Under the pieces are notes generated by a model. The model did not search any database. It had not been told where the DNA came from and saw only the letters and a list, made by a program, of their open reading frames with translations. 15,919 nucleotides of DNA from JASFQI01 sp050115555 (GTDB taxonomy: Bacteria > Desulfobacterota > DSM-4660 > Desulfatiglandales > HGW-15). Below are positions 12,542 through 15,919 of the stretch, piece by piece. The stretch's first letter is position 1; each line of letters begins with the position of its first letter. Location of the stretch: contig JASFQI010000085.1 of the NCBI GenBank assembly GCA_050115555.1, positions 1 to 15,919 on the forward strand, in the 5' to 3' direction. Made by a program: the position numbers and the translations under genes.

Positions 12542-15253
12542 TCATTCCTTCAAGGTTTCCACGAGATCCTGCAGCTTCTGGATCACTTCCTGCAACCCCT
12601 GTCGCACGGCCTGGAGCTTGTCCGCGGGCTGAGCTTCCTCGGTTTCGGCCGCCTCGTCTTCGGTCTCGGCCACCGGGGCCACGGCTGGGAGCCGGCCCAC
12701 CAGGGCGTCGATGGAGGCGTCCAGGGTCTTGTGCATGACCACTTGGCCCGAGTCGGCCAGGATGATGCGCCGGAGCTCAGGGAACTCCAGGGTTTCGGGC
12801 TGCAGGAAGACCGGCTCGGCATAGAGGATCGAGTCGCCCAGGGGAATGACGAGAAGAATGCCGCGGCGGACCTCGCTTCCCACCTGGCCCCACAGGGTGA
12901 ACTGCTCCGAGATGATCGCGTCGTTGTCGATGCGGGCCTCCACCTGGTTAGGTCCGTCCACGTGGCGTCCCGAGGGAAAATCGAACAGGACCAGCTCCCC
13001 GTAATGCTCGCCGTCATTGCGGGCGGCCATCCAGCCCACCAGGTTATGCCGGTTCTGGGGGGTGAAGGGCTGGATCAGGAGGAACTCCTCAGCCTTCTCC
13101 CCGGGGAGCCGGGCCACGATGTAGTAAGGCTTGAGGTCCTGGCTCTGCCCGAAGGAGTTCTGCACGGGAATGGACCACTGGTCCTCCTTGTTGTAGAAGA
13201 CCACCGGGTCCTGCATGTGATACTGCAGGAGCATCTCGGTCTGCACGGTGAACTGGTCCAGCGGGTACCGGACGTGGCACCGGAGGTGCTCGGGCATCTG
13301 GTCCATGGGCTTGAAAAGGCCCGGAAAAATGGCCCCGTACGTCTTGATCATGGGGTCGTCCGGGTCGGACACGTAGTAGTCGATGCTTCCGTGGTAGGCG
13401 TCGATCACGGCCTTTACGCTGTTCCGGAGGTAGTTGAAGCTCCGGTTCCACGGCGTGGAGTAAGGGTAGCGGCTCGTGTAGGTGTAAGCGTCCTGCATCC
13501 AGAAGAGCCGCCCGTCCGCCACCACGCTGTAGGCCTGGCGGTCCGGCAGGAGGAACGGCGTCACCGTGGAGAACCGCTCCTGCACGGTCCGCCGGAACTG
13601 GATGAGGCTGTCCGGCTTGATCTCTCCGGAGATGAGGATGTTCAGGTCCCCGAACTCCCACGCAAAGAGCAGGCGGCGGAAAAACGAGGTCATCTCCACC
13701 CCGCCGTTCCCCTGGTACCGGGTGTAGACCGGACCGTCCGGACCCGGGTAGTTGAACTCCTGCATGTCGCTCCGCACGACGAGGTAGTCCAGGCTCTTGA
13801 GCCCGTAGTAGATGTCCGACCGCTCCAGCGGGATCATTCCCTTGGGCGGCACGTCCCGAATGAGGAAACTGGGCCGCCCGCCCGCCTCCACCTCGGTTAC
13901 CGGGCTCATGGCCACCCCGTAGCCATGGGTGAACTGGAGGTGCCGGTTCACCCAGCGCTGGGCCTCCTCAGGGAGCTTGTCCGCGGAGAGCTCGCGGGTG
14001 GCCAGCATGACCTGGCGCAGCTGGTCGTTCACGAGGTAACGGTCCGTGTGCACGGCCAGGAAGTCGTAGTAGAGCCGGAAGAACTGGATCTGGTTGTAGC
14101 TCTGGAGCAGGGGACCCTCATCCCAGAGCCGGACGTTCTGGATCGTGCCCTGGTTTTCAGCCACGGTCTCGTAGTCCACGATGCCCTTGGCCGGGTGGCT
14201 GTCGCTCTGGAGCTTGGTGAGCCCGTACGCCCGGCGGGTGAAGTCGATGTTGCTGGCGAGGTACGGCTTTTCCTTGGCCAGCTCGCTGGGCTCCACCTGG
14301 AGGCGCTGGACCAAGGCCGGGAGTACGCTGCCGCCCAGGAGGTTCAGGGCGAGCCAGCCGCCCACGGCCCAGAGGATGTACTTGTTCTTCCGGGAAAAGG
14401 CCGTGCCCAGAAGGAGAGCGGCACTGGCCAGGGCCACGAAGGTCATGATGGTCCGCGCCGGCAGGGTGACGTGATCGTCCGTGTACCCGACGCCGAAGAC
14501 CGCCCCGGTGGGGGAGTAAAGGAGGTCGTACCGGCTCAGCCAGTGACCGATGGCAATGAGCACGAAGAGCCCGCACGCGAGCAGGGCCAGGTGGACGCGA
14601 GCCTTGCCGCTCAGAGTAAAATGCTCCCCTCTCAGGGCCAGGGAGATGTAGTAGTAAGCCCCGGTCACCAGCAGGATGACCACCACGGCGGAGAGAAGCC
14701 ATGAGCGGGCAAGACTCAGGGCCGGGAGGGTGAAGATGTAGAAGGAGAAGTCCCGGCCGAAGATCGGGTCGGTCTCGTTGAACGGGAGGCCCTCGAGAAA
14801 GAGCAGGTAACGCTCCCAGTCCGAAGCCGGCTGGGTGGCCAGGAGTACGGCCACGAGAATCAGGACCCCGAAGGCCACCCAGAAAAGCAGCTTACGGGCC
14901 GCGTCATAGGACTCCGGTGCAAGCCGGTCCCCGACGCCCTGCCCGGTGGCCCGGTGAGCGATCCAGAGATTGGGTGCGGCCATGATGAAAAAGAGCACCG
15001 CCCCGATCACGAAAAGGATGACCCGGGCGCTCACCACCCGCAGGAGCACGGACTCGTAGCCCAGGTTGCTGAACCAGAGCCAGTCCACGTAGAACCCACG
15101 GCCCCAGCTTATCCCACGCAAGAGTAGAATGACCGCGAGAGCCAGGAGCGCCCACCGGACAAAACGGTTGATCCTGGAAAAGTCCATGTCCTCGAGACGG
15201 ATTTGGGGAATCTGCGGCGGTCGGTTGCCGGGTTCGCTAAAGGGATGATCCAT
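12542..15253 (-). CDS. UPF0182-family large membrane protein
   Basis: This 903-residue protein of unknown function belongs to UPF0182 (COG1615). Seven transmembrane segments fill roughly residues 30-315 (for example WALLALAVILLLRG, VILFVIGAVLFFIMAAP and LLFWVAFGVLILVAVLLA). They are followed by a soluble domain of about 560 residues, expected on the outer face of the membrane, and an acidic tail (AETEDEAAETEE) leading to a predicted coiled coil (VRQGLQEVIQKLQDLVETL). Family landmarks include YVDWLWFSNLGYESV near residue 55. The start at 15253 is preferred to an ATG at 15265, because the upstream ATG lacks a ribosome site whereas TGGAG sits 6 bases before the second. It stands alone; the length is typical of the family. 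Confidence 0.9.
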   Translation of the reverse strand: MDHPFSEPGNRPPQIPQIRLEDMDFSRINRFVRWALLALAVILLLRGISWGRGFYVDWLWFSNLGYESVLLRVVSARVILFVIGAVLFFIMAAPNLWIAHRATGQGVGDRLAPESYDAARKLLFWVAFGVLILVAVLLATQPASDWERYLLFLEGLPFNETDPIFGRDFSFYIFTLPALSLARSWLLSAVVVILLVTGAYYYISLALRGEHFTLSGKARVHLALLACGLFVLIAIGHWLSRYDLLYSPTGAVFGVGYTDDHVTLPARTIMTFVALASAALLLGTAFSRKNKYILWAVGGWLALNLLGGSVLPALVQRLQVEPSELAKEKPYLASNIDFTRRAYGLTKLQSDSHPAKGIVDYETVAENQGTIQNVRLWDEGPLLQSYNQIQFFRLYYDFLAVHTDRYLVNDQLRQVMLATRELSADKLPEEAQRWVNRHLQFTHGYGVAMSPVTEVEAGGRPSFLIRDVPPKGMIPLERSDIYYGLKSLDYLVVRSDMQEFNYPGPDGPVYTRYQGNGGVEMTSFFRRLLFAWEFGDLNILISGEIKPDSLIQFRRTVQERFSTVTPFLLPDRQAYSVVADGRLFWMQDAYTYTSRYPYSTPWNRSFNYLRNSVKAVIDAYHGSIDYYVSDPDDPMIKTYGAIFPGLFKPMDQMPEHLRCHVRYPLDQFTVQTEMLLQYHMQDPVVFYNKEDQWSIPVQNSFGQSQDLKPYYIVARLPGEKAEEFLLIQPFTPQNRHNLVGWMAARNDGEHYGELVLFDFPSGRHVDGPNQVEARIDNDAIISEQFTLWGQVGSEVRRGILLVIPLGDSILYAEPVFLQPETLEFPELRRIILADSGQVVMHKTLDASIDALVGRLPAVAPVAETEDEAAETEEAQPADKLQAVRQGLQEVIQKLQDLVETLKE

Positions 15254-15393
15254 GGGGTTCTCCATTCAGAGAGAAGGTGTCAGGGTCCCCCACAGAGCTC
15301 GGCAGCTGAGCCCGGTGGGCAAGTTTTACCATTTGACCAGAAACACCATGGTCTCTTCAAGGAAATTCCATGAAATCGCGCGGCTCGCCCATT

Positions 15394-15414
15394 CCCCACT
15401 CCGTCTCGGAGGGG
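15394..15414 (-). other. Hairpin downstream of the acyl-CoA synthetase gene
   Basis: On the minus strand CCCCTCCG pairs with CGGA and GGGG around a 3-base loop with a 2-base bulge, 15 bases past the stop. No U tract follows. It could contribute to 3' end formation. The rest of the 163-base gap (15266-15428) shows no clear promoter for the UPF0182 gene. Confidence 0.3.
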
Positions 15415-15428
15415 CGTGAGAGCGTCCC

Positions 15429-15919
15429 TTAACGGCCGTACCGCTCACGCAGCACCCGGTGGAGGATTTTGCCGGGGCCGCTCATGGGCATCTCCTTCTC
15501 CTGGATGAACACCACCTTCTTGGGGACTTTATATCCGGCGATCTCGCCCCGGCAGTGGCGCGAGATCTCCTCCGGCGCGGCCTCTTCCCCCGCGTGGAGC
15601 ACGATCACCGCGGTCACCTGCTCTCCCCATTTTTCGTGGGGCGTTCCGATCACGGCCACGTGTTTCACCTTGGGGTGGCTTCCCACAGCGTTTTCCACCT
15701 CCGCGGGGTACACGTTTTCCCCCCCGGTGATGATCATGTTGGCCTTGCGGTCCACGAGGGTGTAGTACCCGTCTTCGTCCCTTCGAGCCATGTCGCCCGC
15801 GCTGAAGTATTCGCCGTTCATGGCCTCGGCGGTCTTTTCGGGCTCGTTCCAGTACCCCTCGAACACCTGGGGGCTTCGGGAGAAGAGTTCTCCTACCAGG
15901 CCCGGTTCTTCGATGATGT
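15429..15919 (-). CDS. Acyl-CoA synthetase / AMP-binding enzyme, C-terminal part
   Basis: The gene runs off the right edge; 162 C-terminal residues are visible. They belong to the ANL superfamily (acyl-CoA ligases), which activates a carboxylic acid as acyl-AMP and transfers it to CoA. Present are VFEGYWNEPEKTAEAM, GEYFSAGDMARRDEDGYY with the ATP-ribose-binding Asp, the hinge DRKANMIITGGENVYPAEVE, and the C-terminal catalytic Lys in SGPGKILHRVLRERYG. The segment GRGELFSRSP-like just before (here VGELFSRSPQV) shows the frame is open to the edge. The acid substrate is decided by the missing N-terminal domain. Medium- or long-chain fatty acids are typical for this type. Confidence 0.92.
   Translation of the reverse strand, partial: IIEEPGLVGELFSRSPQVFEGYWNEPEKTAEAMNGEYFSAGDMARRDEDGYYTLVDRKANMIITGGENVYPAEVENAVGSHPKVKHVAVIGTPHEKWGEQVTAVIVLHAGEEAAPEEISRHCRGEIAGYKVPKKVVFIQEKEMPMSGPGKILHRVLRERYGR

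Noticed and set aside
12461..14704. Long + strand open frame of about 747 codons
   Set aside because: It is the antisense shadow of the UPF0182 gene, made possible by high GC; the translation is His/Val/Leu-rich and matches no family, while the minus strand encodes a clear UPF0182 protein.
15254..15265. ATG at 15265 as the start of the UPF0182 gene
   Set aside because: No Shine-Dalgarno precedes it; the ATG four codons later has TGGAG at 6 bases.

Overview
This is a GC-rich bacterial window with 14 intact or edge-truncated protein genes and two broken ones. The gene mix (UPF0182 membrane protein, DUF401 permease, short AMP nucleosidase, PilZ protein, VapBC-type pair) and a dispersed repeat ending in an ACGAGACCGTCAA-type motif suggest a Desulfobacterota (delta-proteobacterial) chromosome. 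That assignment rests on general familiarity, not on a marker gene. No rRNA, tRNA, CRISPR array or intact transposase is seen.

Left end (1-1300): one copy of the dispersed repeat (102-233) lies just upstream of a small DnaJ-like co-chaperone on the + strand (261-1091). Behind it is a 17-codon remnant of an FAD/NAD-binding oxidoreductase start (1149-1199).

Minus-strand block (1298-5981): read from right to left, this holds the C-terminal part of an RpiR/SIS regulator that has lost its DNA-binding half, then a glutamine-synthetase-like enzyme with a TTG start, then a polar amino-acid ABC transporter (binding protein, permease, ATPase). The genes are closely spaced and look like one operon for uptake and gamma-glutamylation of an amino acid or amine. 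A broken gene sits at each edge of the block, so it may have been inserted or rearranged.

Minus-strand genes 6051-9940: DUF401 permease and PilZ protein behind a good sigma-70 promoter at 7866-7894; AMP nucleosidase; an intergenic patch rich in inverted repeats; and an alpha/beta hydrolase downstream of a Yip1-family membrane protein (9963-10478).

Right part: a divergent intergenic region holds the second repeat copy (10702-10839) and the promoter of a TetR regulator (10966-11568). A 20-bp operator-like palindrome overlaps the tetR promoter, and a near-identical copy lies just past the tetR stop with no target gene behind it. A Phd/VapB-VapC toxin-antitoxin pair follows with its own promoter and palindrome, then a 903-residue UPF0182 membrane protein and the C-terminal end of an acyl-CoA synthetase that runs off the window.

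No wholly new system can be shown from sequence alone. The best leads are the substrate of the glutamine-synthetase-like enzyme (its catalytic flap Glu is replaced by Gln), the paired TetR operators, and the dispersed repeat.
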